Shown here: in pieces, positions 39,456-48,319 of the stretch | Layout: each line of letters opens with the position of its first letter | How positions within the stretch are numbered: position 1 is the stretch's first letter | Assembly: GCA_964454015.1 (NCBI GenBank) | Contig: CAYVQF010000010.1 | Coordinates: 47,554-111,553, forward strand | Origin: CAYVQF01 sp964454015 | GTDB lineage: Bacteria; Myxococcota_A; Bradymonadia; UBA4248 | DNA: 64,000 nt | Reading direction: 5' to 3' | The notes under the pieces: generated by a model | What the model saw: only the letters and a program-made list of their open reading frames with translations | Database searches by the model: none | Told to the model about the DNA's origin: nothing | Program-made: the position numbers and the translations under genes

Positions 39456-39905
39456 TTAGATGCCCCCTGCGGCCCCGTCAAACACCGACCCTTCTTTCCC
39501 TACGCTGGGCCCACCCTGTGCCTGCGCCTGCACCTGCTCCCAGCGAACGCGCTCTTCCTCACCCAGGGCCACACCCGCAATCGTCCACAGCAGCGCTTGT
39601 GCTGCCCGTGAACCCCCGCTCGCCGCCAAAGTCTCTGCCTCGGCCAACACGGCCGCCACCCGTCGCCGCTCCCGCACCTGAGCCAGAGCCTCCTCCACCG
39701 CACCCTCACTGGACTCCACCAAAGCCACACGCAACAGAAGCAGCGCCTCAGCCCGCGCCCATTCACCGCCGGACAGGGCCTGCTGACACGCTGCGTCGAG
39801 CAAAGCGTGCTGCTCCGCCACGGTGCGCCGGGAAAGCTCCCCTTCCCCCTGGCCACAGCCCACCAACCCCAAAAGCACCATGCCAAGAGCCCATCGGCAC
39901 ATCAC
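39456..39905 (-). CDS. Small helical lipoprotein
   Basis: This 149-residue protein has a signal peptide CRWALGMVLLGLVGC with lipobox LVGC. The remainder is Ala/Glu/Arg-rich helix (AEQHALLDAACQQALSGGEWARAEALLLLRVAL), which looks TPR-like. The GTG start (39905) overlaps the stop of the preceding lipoprotein by four bases (GTGA); an ATG one codon later is equally possible. Function unknown; it resembles its upstream neighbour in size and style. Confidence 0.7.
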   Translation of the reverse strand: MMCRWALGMVLLGLVGCGQGEGELSRRTVAEQHALLDAACQQALSGGEWARAEALLLLRVALVESSEGAVEEALAQVRERRRVAAVLAEAETLAASGGSRAAQALLWTIAGVALGEEERVRWEQVQAQAQGGPSVGKEGSVFDGAAGGI

Positions 39906-40411
39906 CTGATCACTCCTGTCATCGCCCCAGCCCCAGCGGCCTGCGGCAACGCCAACCAGCCTCCCCGGCGAGGCGGCACGACCGCATCCGTCGGCTCATA
40001 ACGCTCCAACTCCCAACGCGCAAGCTGTCGCTCTGCCAGGCGCAAGCGCTCCTCCAACGCGACCCCATGAAGACGCGCCGCAGTGAGCAGCTCCTCCGTC
40101 CGCCGCGCGCGGCGCACCTGATTTAACTCCGTGCGCCACAGGCCCCCGATCTGGGCCTCGGGCAGATCCGCCCACAACTCCACGGCCAAGGCATAAGCCG
40201 CTTCGACCAGCGCCAAATCCCCCCGCGATCGAGCCTCCTGGGCCACCTCGATGAGCGCCGCTGCCATCTCACGCCGACCGAGGTATTCCTCAGCCTGCGC
40301 CGGCGAGGCCGGTCGCGCCTCGCAGCCACCCCACCAGACACTCGCCAGGCTCCACGTCAACAGCACCGCCCAGTGCCCGCCAAGCCCATACCAGCGCCTC
40401 CCCCCCTTCAT
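39902..40411 (-). CDS. Small helical lipoprotein
   Basis: This 169-residue protein has a signal peptide WAVLLTWSLASVWWGGC with lipobox WGGC. Helical Ala/Glu/Arg-rich repeats follow (EEYLGRREMAAALIEVAQEARSRGD; ERLRLAERQLARWELERYEP), possibly two or three TPR-like hairpins. Its ATG overlaps the rlmN stop (ATGA) and its stop overlaps the next lipoprotein start, so all three are translationally coupled. It may be an ancient duplicate of the next gene. Function unknown. Confidence 0.72.
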   Translation of the reverse strand: MKGGRRWYGLGGHWAVLLTWSLASVWWGGCEARPASPAQAEEYLGRREMAAALIEVAQEARSRGDLALVEAAYALAVELWADLPEAQIGGLWRTELNQVRRARRTEELLTAARLHGVALEERLRLAERQLARWELERYEPTDAVVPPRRGGWLALPQAAGAGAMTGVIR

Positions 40412-41484
40412 GACACCTTTCCCGCTGGACTCCCCAATAAACCACAGGCCGCCAACGAGTCTTGCCCGCGCGAACAGCGAATGCTCGTCGCCACGCCACG
40501 CTCCAACAACCAGGTCTGAAAGTGACTCATTTCATCATCACTGGGACGCGCAAACTCCCGACCGGGAAAAGGATTCCATGCCAACAGGTTCACCTTCACC
40601 GCGAGCCCATGGAGCCACCTCACCAAGCGCAACGCATCCTCCTTCGCCGTGTTCAAACCCTGTAACATCACGTACTCAATGGTAATACGCTGCCGCGGCT
40701 CCAAGGGATACGCCATGAGCGCATGACGCAGCGCCCCCAGATCCCACTGACGGTTCACCGGCATCAAGGCCGAACGCAGCGCGTCCGTGGTCGCGTTGAG
40801 ACTCAGGGCCAAGTTGACGCCCAGGCCTGGCTCGGCCCCGAGGCGCGCAATGCCCGGCACCACGCCGACGGTGGACACGGTCACCCGCCGCCGTGAGAAG
40901 TCGAAACCCATTGGATCCAAAAGAATATGGAGCGCCCGCATCACCTCGTCCAGGTTGTCCATGGGCTCACCCATGCCCATCCACACCAGGTTCGTGATCC
41001 GCTCGGCAGAATGCGTCGCCCAGTAGCGCTTGGCCACCGCCACCTGGGCCACCATCTCGTGGGCACTCAAGTGCCGCGTAAAACCCAGCTCTGCCGTCCG
41101 GCAGAAGCGACACCCTCGCCTACACCCCACCTGGCTCGACACACACAGGGTCACGCGCTTCTTTCCGGGAATGATGACCGTCTCCACCACCGCGCCATCG
41201 CTCAGCGTCAAGGCCAACTTCGCCGTCCCATCTGAAGAGGTGTGGACCTCCAGGCGCGGCTCTGGCGCGATGCAAAGCGCCTCCTCCAAGCGGTGCCTCA
41301 CTCCCTTCGAGAGATCGGTCATCTCCGCAAAGGAATGCGCTCCCCGCTGATGCAGCCAAGCAAAGATCTGCCGACCGCGAAAAGCTCGCTCGCCAAGGGT
41401 GGTCTCCAGCCAACGCTCCATCTCTTCCCGGCGCCAGCCCTGCAAAGGGGTCGCCTCTATCCCTTCGACCACATGACCTCCCAC
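40408..41484 (-). CDS. rlmN: Dual-specificity 23S rRNA/tRNA C2-adenine methyltransferase RlmN
   Basis: This 358-residue radical SAM enzyme methylates A2503 of 23S rRNA and A37 of some tRNAs. It shows the cluster motif CRRGCRFC after VTLCVSSQVG, VWMGMGEPMDNLDEV, VNLALSLNATTDALR, and the C-terminal catalytic Cys segment SLAACGLLG; the GC of SSQVGC supplies the other conserved cysteine. N-terminal FRGRQIFAWLHQRGAHSFAEMTDLSK is the HhH-like RNA-binding part. The start is GTG directly after the ndk stop; the Shine-Dalgarno is weak. It overlaps the downstream lipoprotein by four bases. Confidence 0.95.
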   Translation of the reverse strand: MGGHVVEGIEATPLQGWRREEMERWLETTLGERAFRGRQIFAWLHQRGAHSFAEMTDLSKGVRHRLEEALCIAPEPRLEVHTSSDGTAKLALTLSDGAVVETVIIPGKKRVTLCVSSQVGCRRGCRFCRTAELGFTRHLSAHEMVAQVAVAKRYWATHSAERITNLVWMGMGEPMDNLDEVMRALHILLDPMGFDFSRRRVTVSTVGVVPGIARLGAEPGLGVNLALSLNATTDALRSALMPVNRQWDLGALRHALMAYPLEPRQRITIEYVMLQGLNTAKEDALRLVRWLHGLAVKVNLLAWNPFPGREFARPSDDEMSHFQTWLLERGVATSIRCSRGQDSLAACGLLGSPAGKVS

Positions 41485-41904
41485 TCAGCCACACGCCACC
41501 AGATCGCGTTCGGCAAAAAAGAAGCGGATCTCCTCCGACGCTGACGCCGGAGAGTCCGAACCGTGAACGGCATTGCGCCGAGTGTTGGTGGCAAAGAGAT
41601 GCCGCAACGTCCCCTCAGGCGCCAGTGTCGGATCCGTCGGACCCATGAGCGCCCGATAGCGGGCGATGGCGTCCTCTCCCTCCAATACCAGAGCCACGCA
41701 CGGTCCGCTGCTCATAAAGGCCACCAGATCCGGAAAAAATGGACGCTCACGGTGAACCTCATAGAAGGCGCCAGCTTCAGCGGGGCACAGATAGACCATC
41801 CGCAGCGCCACCACGCGAAAATGGCGCTCCAAAACGGCGATGATCTCGCCCACCTTACCTGCACTCACCGCATCGGGCTTGATGATGCTCAGGGTCCTCT
41901 CCAT
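41485..41904 (-). CDS. ndk: Nucleoside-diphosphate kinase
   Basis: This 139-residue enzyme balances NTP and dNTP pools. The N-terminus is ERTLSIIKPDAV. The phosphohistidine lies in RNAVHGSDSPASASEEI, with the HGSDS motif intact. ATNTRRNAVHGSDS is the usual signature. GAGAGGATGAT precedes the ATG. It sits 9 bases after the large glycosyltransferase gene and abuts rlmN, so it belongs to the operon. Length is normal. Confidence 0.97.
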   Translation of the reverse strand: MERTLSIIKPDAVSAGKVGEIIAVLERHFRVVALRMVYLCPAEAGAFYEVHRERPFFPDLVAFMSSGPCVALVLEGEDAIARYRALMGPTDPTLAPEGTLRHLFATNTRRNAVHGSDSPASASEEIRFFFAERDLVACG

Positions 41905-41913
41905 ATCATCCTC

Positions 41914-44900
41914 TCATGGTGGAAATAAGGGTAGAAGCGCCTCTTCTTCTTCACCACTGCCCTCGTCGTAATACAAATCCCCCGCGCCAGAGAAACCACA
42001 ACCAAGAGTCGCTCGCGGGCGCAGAGGCTCACCATCGCTGGTATACATATCGGGTCGATAGGGCGGATCTTCCAGGTCTGGAACGTAGAAAGCCAGCGGC
42101 GCCAGGCGCATCGCCTCCATCCGGCTGGCGCTGGGGCAGCAGGGCACGAAGGGCATCTCCTGTTGACGTCGCGCGTACTGCTTGCGCTGGCGCTCCAGCG
42201 CGGCCACATCACACTTGCGCCGGTACATCTCGCGCATGGTCCAGTCCATCAGTTTGGCCAGACGCGGGGTCACATCACCGCGCAACCTGTGGGCCTCACC
42301 TCCCCGCGGACGCGGGATGATCGCCATCAAAAACGCCGCCTCGCGCAACGTCAAATCGATGGACCGTTTGCCAAAATAGTGGCGCGCCGCCGCTTCGATC
42401 CCGTAGATCTCTTGGCCAAACTCGATGACGTTGAAATAGACCTCCATGATCCGCTGCTTCGGCACATGGAGCACAGACTCCATCAGCCACGTCAAGAAAA
42501 TCTCTTGGAGCTTGCGCGCCAGCGTCTTCTGCCGGTCCAGAAAGACGTTCTTGACGAGCTGCATGCTGATGGTAGAGGCCCCCCGCACGAAATCCCCCCG
42601 ATCCACATTGCGCTGCAGCGCCGCCTTCATCTGGAGCACGCTGAAACCACGGTGACCAAAGAAAGAACCATCTTCCGTGGTCGTCACCATCTGGACCAAC
42701 CACGGGTTGAGCTCCGCAAACAGCACCCAGTCGGGATGGCGAGCGCTGATCGCCGCCGCGTCATGACGCGCTTGGAAACCAGAGGGCCCCGCCGACGAAT
42801 GGGTCGACGGCGGGATGACAATCTGGTGGGCTTGCACCGCCAGCGGGTCCTTCACCCGCAGCACCATCCCTTCATTCAAGGCCTGAACGTCCACCTCGGC
42901 GGGCCACTTGTGGACGGCAAAACCGGCGCTGTGCACCGAAGTCTCCAAGCTCATGTCTGCCACCTGCGACATCAGCCCCTGGGCATGCAAGTGATAGCCC
43001 AGCTCGCCGCTGACCTCCATCCCAGCCAAAGGCCCACGTATCCCAAAGGGGATGGCGTCCAGGACCTGCTGCGCCGGTTGGGGCTCCATAGCGAAGGAGA
43101 GGTCGAACGAAAGATCCTCACCCGCAGCCTGGCCTGCGCGAGCCGCGGGGCGATCCACCACCGCCAAACGAGCCTGCGTCTCGAAGCGCACCCCGTGCAT
43201 CGCCACCTTGGCCCGTTCGAGCACCAAGAGCCTCTCACGGCCACGCACCTTGAGCGCCAGGTCCACCGCCAAGCTCAGGTCCACTGGCAACGCGCTCAAG
43301 CCACCATCGACGATGCTCAGGTCCTTGACCGCCAACTCACCCGTAAAATCATAACGCTCGCGCGGAAAATCCAATGCCACCTCGAGCTCCGCGTCCAGGG
43401 CGCAGTGCCCGAGACGCAAAGCCCGCTGCAGCCAGCCGAGCAAGAGCCCACCTCCCCCATCGGGAAGAGGCGCGTCGCCCGCGTCGGTCCCACGCCGCTG
43501 ATCCATCCAGCGCTGCAGCGGCTCGAGCTGCAACCCACTCAAGCCCAAGGTCCCCTGGATCCGCTGCGTGCGTAGGCCATAGATGGCCGTCAATCGCAGC
43601 ACCCCACCCTCACCCCTATTGATGGCCAAATCCAGTTCAACGTCCACCGTGCGCCTGATGCCGCGATAGCCAAAGGCCAAACCCAAATCGCTCACCACCA
43701 GCTCACCCAGGCCCCCGGGGCGCTCGTCCACAAGCCGCAGCTCACCCCCCGTCAGGTAGAGACGCTGCGCAAAAAAGTAGTCCCGCACATTGAACGGGCG
43801 CACCTTGGGCGGAGCCATGCCGACGCCGCTGCGAGCTCCCTTGGCCGCCTCCTGGGACCAGCGCTTCGCCAGAGCCTCTACCTCAGTGGGGCGCAGGCCA
43901 AAGGCCCGCAACACCGAATCCGCCGAAGTACTCCCATCGGCGTGCACCGTTAATTCGCCATAGAGCCCTTCGATCTCAGCCTCTTTGACATAGACGCCAC
44001 CCACCTTGCGCGGCGGAAGCTGCGTCAGGGTCGCCCGCACGCGCTGCGCGCTCAGCATCGGCGCCTGCATGCCATACTCGCCGGCCACGACCACATCGTC
44101 GACCCACAGGGTCGTCGGCAGCTCGAAATGAATCCGGCCCGCACGCACCTCCCGACCAACCAAGGCCTCCACCAGAGGCAAACCCTTGCCGCGCTCCAAC
44201 TCCAGATCCAACGCCCCCTGGTTCTTATTGCGGTACCACCCCGAGACACCAAGCGTCTCCTCGCCCTCATCACCAGCAGCGGTATAAGCGATCCCCAATC
44301 TCCCCTCGAAGCGGAAGGCCTTCTCCTCGTCCTCATGCACCACGAAACGCTGTAAACGCACACCCCTCAGCGCAAAGTCCCCCGCCAACCCATCCTCCAC
44401 CGACAGCGTCCCCCCGATGACCTCAATCGCCGGCAGCGGCTTGAAGTAGGCCGACCACTTCGACGCCTTCTTCTCCTTCGGGTCGCTCTTCTCCTTGGGC
44501 TTCAGCCACTTCTCCAGGGATTCCTGCAGGTCGGCGTAGTTGCTTTCCCCTGCAGCATTGCGCCGCAAAAAGCCCCGCGGCTCACGCAAGGTCAATGACG
44601 CCACTTTGAAGTCCTGGCCCCACAGAGGACTGGCCGTCAGCGCGACGCGCACCTCGGCGACCTCCAAAAAGGCAGCGCCGCCCTCCTTATCGGAAATCAC
44701 CACATCGTACACGGACACGCCAGTGAGCCCATGCAACGCGACCTGGCCAAAATCCACCTTGCGCCCCAGAACGCGCTCGATCTCCGGCAATTGCTGGCGC
44801 AAAAAATAGCCCGCGATGCGCCCCGAGGTCGCCCACAATACCAACACCAGGCTCAACAGGGTCGCCGTAATCAGCCCCACCACCAGCGGCCAACGCCGTC

Positions 44901-45045
44901 GCTGACGGCGAAGAGGCTGGGCCCCGCCCGCGCGGATCTCCCCCCGCGGCAGCGTCATGCGCTCTGGCGCCACGCTCTGCGCCTCGGCACCGCGCGCCCC
45001 TGCCTGTCCCGTAACCGCCTTCGCCTGCCCTTCATCGCCAGCCAT
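41914..45045 (-). CDS. AsmA-like / GT51 peptidoglycan glycosyltransferase fusion
   Basis: This is a 1043-residue inner-membrane protein with one transmembrane helix (WPLVVGLITATLLSLVLVLWATSGRI). The long periplasmic region (about 80-760) has AsmA/DUF748-like strands (EIERVLGRKVDFGQVALHGLTGVSVYDV; LPAIEVIGGTLSVEDGL). The C-terminal part (about 770-1000) is a family 51 glycosyltransferase, with the active-site segment TTEDGSFFGHRGF (catalytic Glu), GASTISMQLVKNVFL, and EVYFNVIEFGQEIYGIEAAARHYFGK. No transpeptidase domain follows, so it polymerises glycan like MtgA. Start: ATG 45045 is preferred, GTG 45051 also possible; both have poor sites. The fusion might link glycan synthesis to envelope-lipid transport (inference). 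Confidence 0.85.
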   Translation of the reverse strand: MAGDEGQAKAVTGQAGARGAEAQSVAPERMTLPRGEIRAGGAQPLRRQRRRWPLVVGLITATLLSLVLVLWATSGRIAGYFLRQQLPEIERVLGRKVDFGQVALHGLTGVSVYDVVISDKEGGAAFLEVAEVRVALTASPLWGQDFKVASLTLREPRGFLRRNAAGESNYADLQESLEKWLKPKEKSDPKEKKASKWSAYFKPLPAIEVIGGTLSVEDGLAGDFALRGVRLQRFVVHEDEEKAFRFEGRLGIAYTAAGDEGEETLGVSGWYRNKNQGALDLELERGKGLPLVEALVGREVRAGRIHFELPTTLWVDDVVVAGEYGMQAPMLSAQRVRATLTQLPPRKVGGVYVKEAEIEGLYGELTVHADGSTSADSVLRAFGLRPTEVEALAKRWSQEAAKGARSGVGMAPPKVRPFNVRDYFFAQRLYLTGGELRLVDERPGGLGELVVSDLGLAFGYRGIRRTVDVELDLAINRGEGGVLRLTAIYGLRTQRIQGTLGLSGLQLEPLQRWMDQRRGTDAGDAPLPDGGGGLLLGWLQRALRLGHCALDAELEVALDFPRERYDFTGELAVKDLSIVDGGLSALPVDLSLAVDLALKVRGRERLLVLERAKVAMHGVRFETQARLAVVDRPAARAGQAAGEDLSFDLSFAMEPQPAQQVLDAIPFGIRGPLAGMEVSGELGYHLHAQGLMSQVADMSLETSVHSAGFAVHKWPAEVDVQALNEGMVLRVKDPLAVQAHQIVIPPSTHSSAGPSGFQARHDAAAISARHPDWVLFAELNPWLVQMVTTTEDGSFFGHRGFSVLQMKAALQRNVDRGDFVRGASTISMQLVKNVFLDRQKTLARKLQEIFLTWLMESVLHVPKQRIMEVYFNVIEFGQEIYGIEAAARHYFGKRSIDLTLREAAFLMAIIPRPRGGEAHRLRGDVTPRLAKLMDWTMREMYRRKCDVAALERQRKQYARRQQEMPFVPCCPSASRMEAMRLAPLAFYVPDLEDPPYRPDMYTSDGEPLRPRATLGCGFSGAGDLYYDEGSGEEEEALLPLFPP

Positions 45046-45060
45046 AACCACACAACCGTT

Positions 45061-46377
45061 CTAGTGGCTCCGCGCCGGAGCACCCAACTCATCCCAATAA
45101 GACTCCATTGCCAACGTCACGACAACCGGTGGCGAAAACCGCACCCGCCCGCCACCGTCCCAACCCAACGCACGGGGCGCCACCTCACCGCGCTGCGCCT
45201 GCCACCTCATCACTTCTCGTTGCCACGTCCGCGGCCATGACCCGGGCAACTCTGCCTCAACGACCAACGCCGCAGGTAACTGCCACGGGGCCACCATCTC
45301 ACCCGCCCGAAGGTCCCACCATATCCAACCGTCACGCGCGAGCACCGGCGCCAAGCCCGTCACGTCAGACGCCAGCGGCAAGCGGCGCAGGCCCTCGTAA
45401 GACACCCGCGTCCCATCTGCCAACCCCAAGCGCCAAGCCCGCTCCCGCTCGGCACTCGCCAACCACAGGGTCTGCCTTGCCTCGCACCACAGCGCCGTCC
45501 CGTCCGCACAGCCGAGCTCCGCTGGGGCCACCTGCAAGGCGCCCCCACCCACCGCGCGCCCACTCGCACCGTCCCACACCAAGACCCAACCGCCAGCGTC
45601 CACCGTCGCCACAGCGCCGCACTCACCCAAAGCCAACGCCAACACCCGCTCGCCGTGCAAGGTCCGGGTCTGCCACCCCCCGTCCGCACTCAGAAAACGA
45701 ACCTCTGTGCACTGCATACCGCCGTGGATGCTGACCACCCCTGCCTGCCAGGGAACACAATCGCCACGCAGGGTCTGCACCGCGTTGACCACCAGCCGGC
45801 GCTCCCCACCTCGAAGCCAAAAAAAGTCTGCCGCCTTTGGGGCCGGCCGGGCCACGACCACCGCCAACGCACACCCATCACCCGCCGCCATCAGCCCCGT
45901 GATCTCGCCATCGAAGCGCGCCAACAGACCATCTCTCCCTTCACCCAAAAAGCGCACCTCGCTCCCAGAGGCCACCACCACCCCGCCCCCAGCGCCCCAC
46001 ACCACGGCATCTGCCGCCACAGGCCACACCAGCTCCCCGTGCCAGGCACTTGCGGCAAAGCGCTGCCAACCCTGGCGCGTAGGCACCAAGACCCCCCCTT
46101 GACACCAACTCGCCCGCCACGGCTGCGCCTCCCCCCCCTGAGCAAAGCTCTGACCGCGCAACGCCAAGGGAGGGCCCGGCAAGAAGCCCAACAGACGCCG
46201 CGCAGGTTCCAGACCCAACCACCGAGAAGACTCATCCACCACGCGATAGGCCAGCTCGAGGTGCCCTCCCGCAACGAGGGCCGCCAGGAGACCGCGCCAC
46301 GCCTCGACCTGCGTCCGGCACGCGAGCACCTTGCCGGCCCAAGCCATGGCCGAAGAGACGGCGTCAGCGCCACTCAC
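45061..46377 (-). CDS. Hypothetical protein, beta-propeller-like
   Basis: This protein is 438 residues from the GTG at 46377, four bases after the cyclase stop; the frame is open further, and an ATG at 46347 is another option. No signal peptide is clear. The body is Trp/Gly/Val-rich with repeating strand patterns (LVWPVAADAVVWGAGGGVVVASGSEVRFLG; ALALGECGAVATVDAGGWVLVWDGASGRAVGG; LWCEARQTLWLASAERERAWRLGLADG), consistent with WD40/YVTN-like blades. No enzymatic motif is seen. Its position between cyclase and glycosyltransferase suggests it is an accessory sensor of that operon (inference). Confidence 0.65.
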   Translation of the reverse strand: MSGADAVSSAMAWAGKVLACRTQVEAWRGLLAALVAGGHLELAYRVVDESSRWLGLEPARRLLGFLPGPPLALRGQSFAQGGEAQPWRASWCQGGVLVPTRQGWQRFAASAWHGELVWPVAADAVVWGAGGGVVVASGSEVRFLGEGRDGLLARFDGEITGLMAAGDGCALAVVVARPAPKAADFFWLRGGERRLVVNAVQTLRGDCVPWQAGVVSIHGGMQCTEVRFLSADGGWQTRTLHGERVLALALGECGAVATVDAGGWVLVWDGASGRAVGGGALQVAPAELGCADGTALWCEARQTLWLASAERERAWRLGLADGTRVSYEGLRRLPLASDVTGLAPVLARDGWIWWDLRAGEMVAPWQLPAALVVEAELPGSWPRTWQREVMRWQAQRGEVAPRALGWDGGGRVRFSPPVVVTLAMESYWDELGAPARSH

Positions 46378-46381
46378 GACA

Positions 46382-48202
46382 TCACGGCTCAGGCTCGGCG
46401 ACCGCAGGGGAAGGAGGGGTCGGTTGCAGCACATAGCATTTCACCGGACTCAAGCGCCCCTTGAGATTCGCCATCACCGAGGCCGACCACATCGTCCCGT
46501 CACCCACGAGTAAGGCCGTCGCCTCCGACACCAACACCGACGACGGTGGCGCGAGCGACTCGAGACGCTGCGCGACGTTCACCGCGTCGCCAATGACCGT
46601 GAACTCACGTCTGACCCGGGCCGCCCCAATGTCCCCATAAATGAGCTGGCCCGTGTTGATGCCCACCCGCACCTGTAGCGGCGTGTCTTGAAAATCCTGT
46701 TCGAAGCGCTCCGTCGTGGCGATCAGCTCGCGCGCGCACGCGACCGCCTGTCGCGCGCCCTCGGCCTCGTCGTTGTAGCCGAAGAGGGCCAGCACGGCAT
46801 CGCCGATGAACTTGTCGATCACCCCACCGTGCTCCTCGATTTGCCGCGCGATCTCGTCCCAGAAGCGATTCAAAAATGACACCACCTCGGCCGGCGGCCG
46901 ATGCTCACAGAGCTTGGTGAAACCAACGATGTCCAGAAACATCACCGTCAGCACGCGCTCATCCGCGCGCAACTCGCTCAAATTGCTCGTCCCAGGCGCC
47001 AGCCTCTCGGCGAGCTGGCGCACCGTCGCCGAGAGGTAGGTCCGCAGCAACTCGCGCTCCCGTTTGAGCACGCGCTCCGCAACCAGGCGCTCCACCGTTG
47101 CCACCAGGCGCTCAAAGTTGAAGGGCTTGACGATATACTCATCGGCCCCCTCGCGCAGCGCCCGAATCGCATCGGCCCGCGTGCTGCGCGAAGACAGCAA
47201 AATAATCGCCGTATCACGGGTCTCTTCTTCCTGACGCAGAGACTGGCACAGCTCCGTCCCGGTCATCCGCGGCATCTGCCAGTCCGATATCACCACCGTG
47301 GGGCGAAAGCGCAGCGCCTTGCGCAGACCCTCTTCGCCATCTCGCGCGCAGATGACCTGAAAGCCGTGTTGGCCCAAACCATAGCGCAGCATCCCCAGCA
47401 CCGTGGGGCTGTCGTCGATGACCAGAATCTTGTCGCGGCCGCGCAAACGCATGCCTCGAAAGATGCGCTTGAGGAGCTGGCGCAGGTCCGTCTCGTCGAC
47501 GGGCTTGGCCAAGAACTCGTTGGCCCCGACGTTGAAGCTCTTCTCCAAATCAGCCGGTGTATCCTGACTGGTAATGAAAACCACTGGCATGTGCCGCGTG
47601 ACGGCGTTCTCCCGGATCCGCTCACACAGCGCGTAGCCATCCAAGCGAGGCATCTGTACGTCGAGCAAAACCACATCGGGCTGGAAGCGCTTGATGTGAC
47701 TCCAAGCCTCTTCACCGTCCTTGCTCGTGATCACCCAATAGCCATCTTGTTTGAGCGTATTGGCGAGCTGGAGGCGGATGGTCGGCGAGTCGTCCGCCGC
47801 GACGATACAACGCCGGTCGCAAAGAAAGCGCTCGAAAATCTTGGGCGCCCACACCGGATCGAGGGGCAGGGTGAGGAAGAAATCCGTTCCTGCCTCATAG
47901 GCCTTCGCGCGCTCACTCTCGTCGGCCGAGACTATCATCACGGGCACACTCGAAGAGCTCCAATGCTCGCGAATGCTCTCGAGCAGCTCCTCGCCACGCA
48001 TCTCCCCAAAAGAAGACGCCAAAATCGCGAGATTCCACTGGCGAACATGCACCTGCTCAAAGAAAGTCTGCCGATCCCGAACGTGGGTGAGTTCAGCATC
48101 GAGGCTCTGGCAAATGCTGGTAAACAACCGCGCTACCGTCGGTGAATCGTGCACCAACAGAACGTGCTTGGCCGTCGTCTGGCTCGAACCCTTCTCCTGC
48201 AT
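46382..48202 (-). CDS. Triple-receiver class III adenylate/guanylate cyclase
   Basis: This is a 606-residue cytoplasmic signalling protein. Receiver 1 (about 12-125) lacks the phosphoacceptor Asp (LAILASSFGEMRG) and is degenerate. Receiver 2 (about 130-250) has VVLLDVQMPRLDG and VFITSQDT...AKPVDE; receiver 3 (about 255-375) has VVISDWQMPRMTG and LLSSRSTR...VKPFNF. A helical linker leads to the class III cyclase (about 415-590) with VMFLDIVGFTKLCE, GGVIDKFIGDAVLALFG and DAVNVAQRLE, carrying both metal Asp. It should make cAMP or cGMP under control of unseen kinases. The ATG at 48202 has ACGGAG upstream, and a TTGACA promoter lies 72 bases upstream. First gene of the operon. Confidence 0.92.
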   Translation of the reverse strand: MQEKGSSQTTAKHVLLVHDSPTVARLFTSICQSLDAELTHVRDRQTFFEQVHVRQWNLAILASSFGEMRGEELLESIREHWSSSSVPVMIVSADESERAKAYEAGTDFFLTLPLDPVWAPKIFERFLCDRRCIVAADDSPTIRLQLANTLKQDGYWVITSKDGEEAWSHIKRFQPDVVLLDVQMPRLDGYALCERIRENAVTRHMPVVFITSQDTPADLEKSFNVGANEFLAKPVDETDLRQLLKRIFRGMRLRGRDKILVIDDSPTVLGMLRYGLGQHGFQVICARDGEEGLRKALRFRPTVVISDWQMPRMTGTELCQSLRQEEETRDTAIILLSSRSTRADAIRALREGADEYIVKPFNFERLVATVERLVAERVLKRERELLRTYLSATVRQLAERLAPGTSNLSELRADERVLTVMFLDIVGFTKLCEHRPPAEVVSFLNRFWDEIARQIEEHGGVIDKFIGDAVLALFGYNDEAEGARQAVACARELIATTERFEQDFQDTPLQVRVGINTGQLIYGDIGAARVRREFTVIGDAVNVAQRLESLAPPSSVLVSEATALLVGDGTMWSASVMANLKGRLSPVKCYVLQPTPPSPAVAEPEP

Positions 48203-48251
48203 CAGCTCCGTCCCTCGCAAAAGGCCTCTTCCCAAGCACTCTCACCGGCTG

Positions 48252-48279
48252 AGCCTAGCCTAAGCGTGTGATTTGTCAA
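48252..48279 (-). promoter_or_regulatory. Promoter for the cyclase operon
   Basis: Minus-strand TTGACA (48279-48274), a 16-base spacer, then TAGGCT (48257-48252). Perfect -35, weak -10. It is the only good promoter before the run of tightly spaced genes down to 38532. Confidence 0.5.
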
Positions 48280-48319
48280 TGCTCGCCTGGCGCCCTCTCG
48301 ACGGCTGAACACAGCAAAA

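Noticed and set aside
46901..48145. 414-codon plus-strand frame opposite the cyclase
   Set aside because: Shadow of the receiver and cyclase coding sequence; no motifs and no ribosome site.
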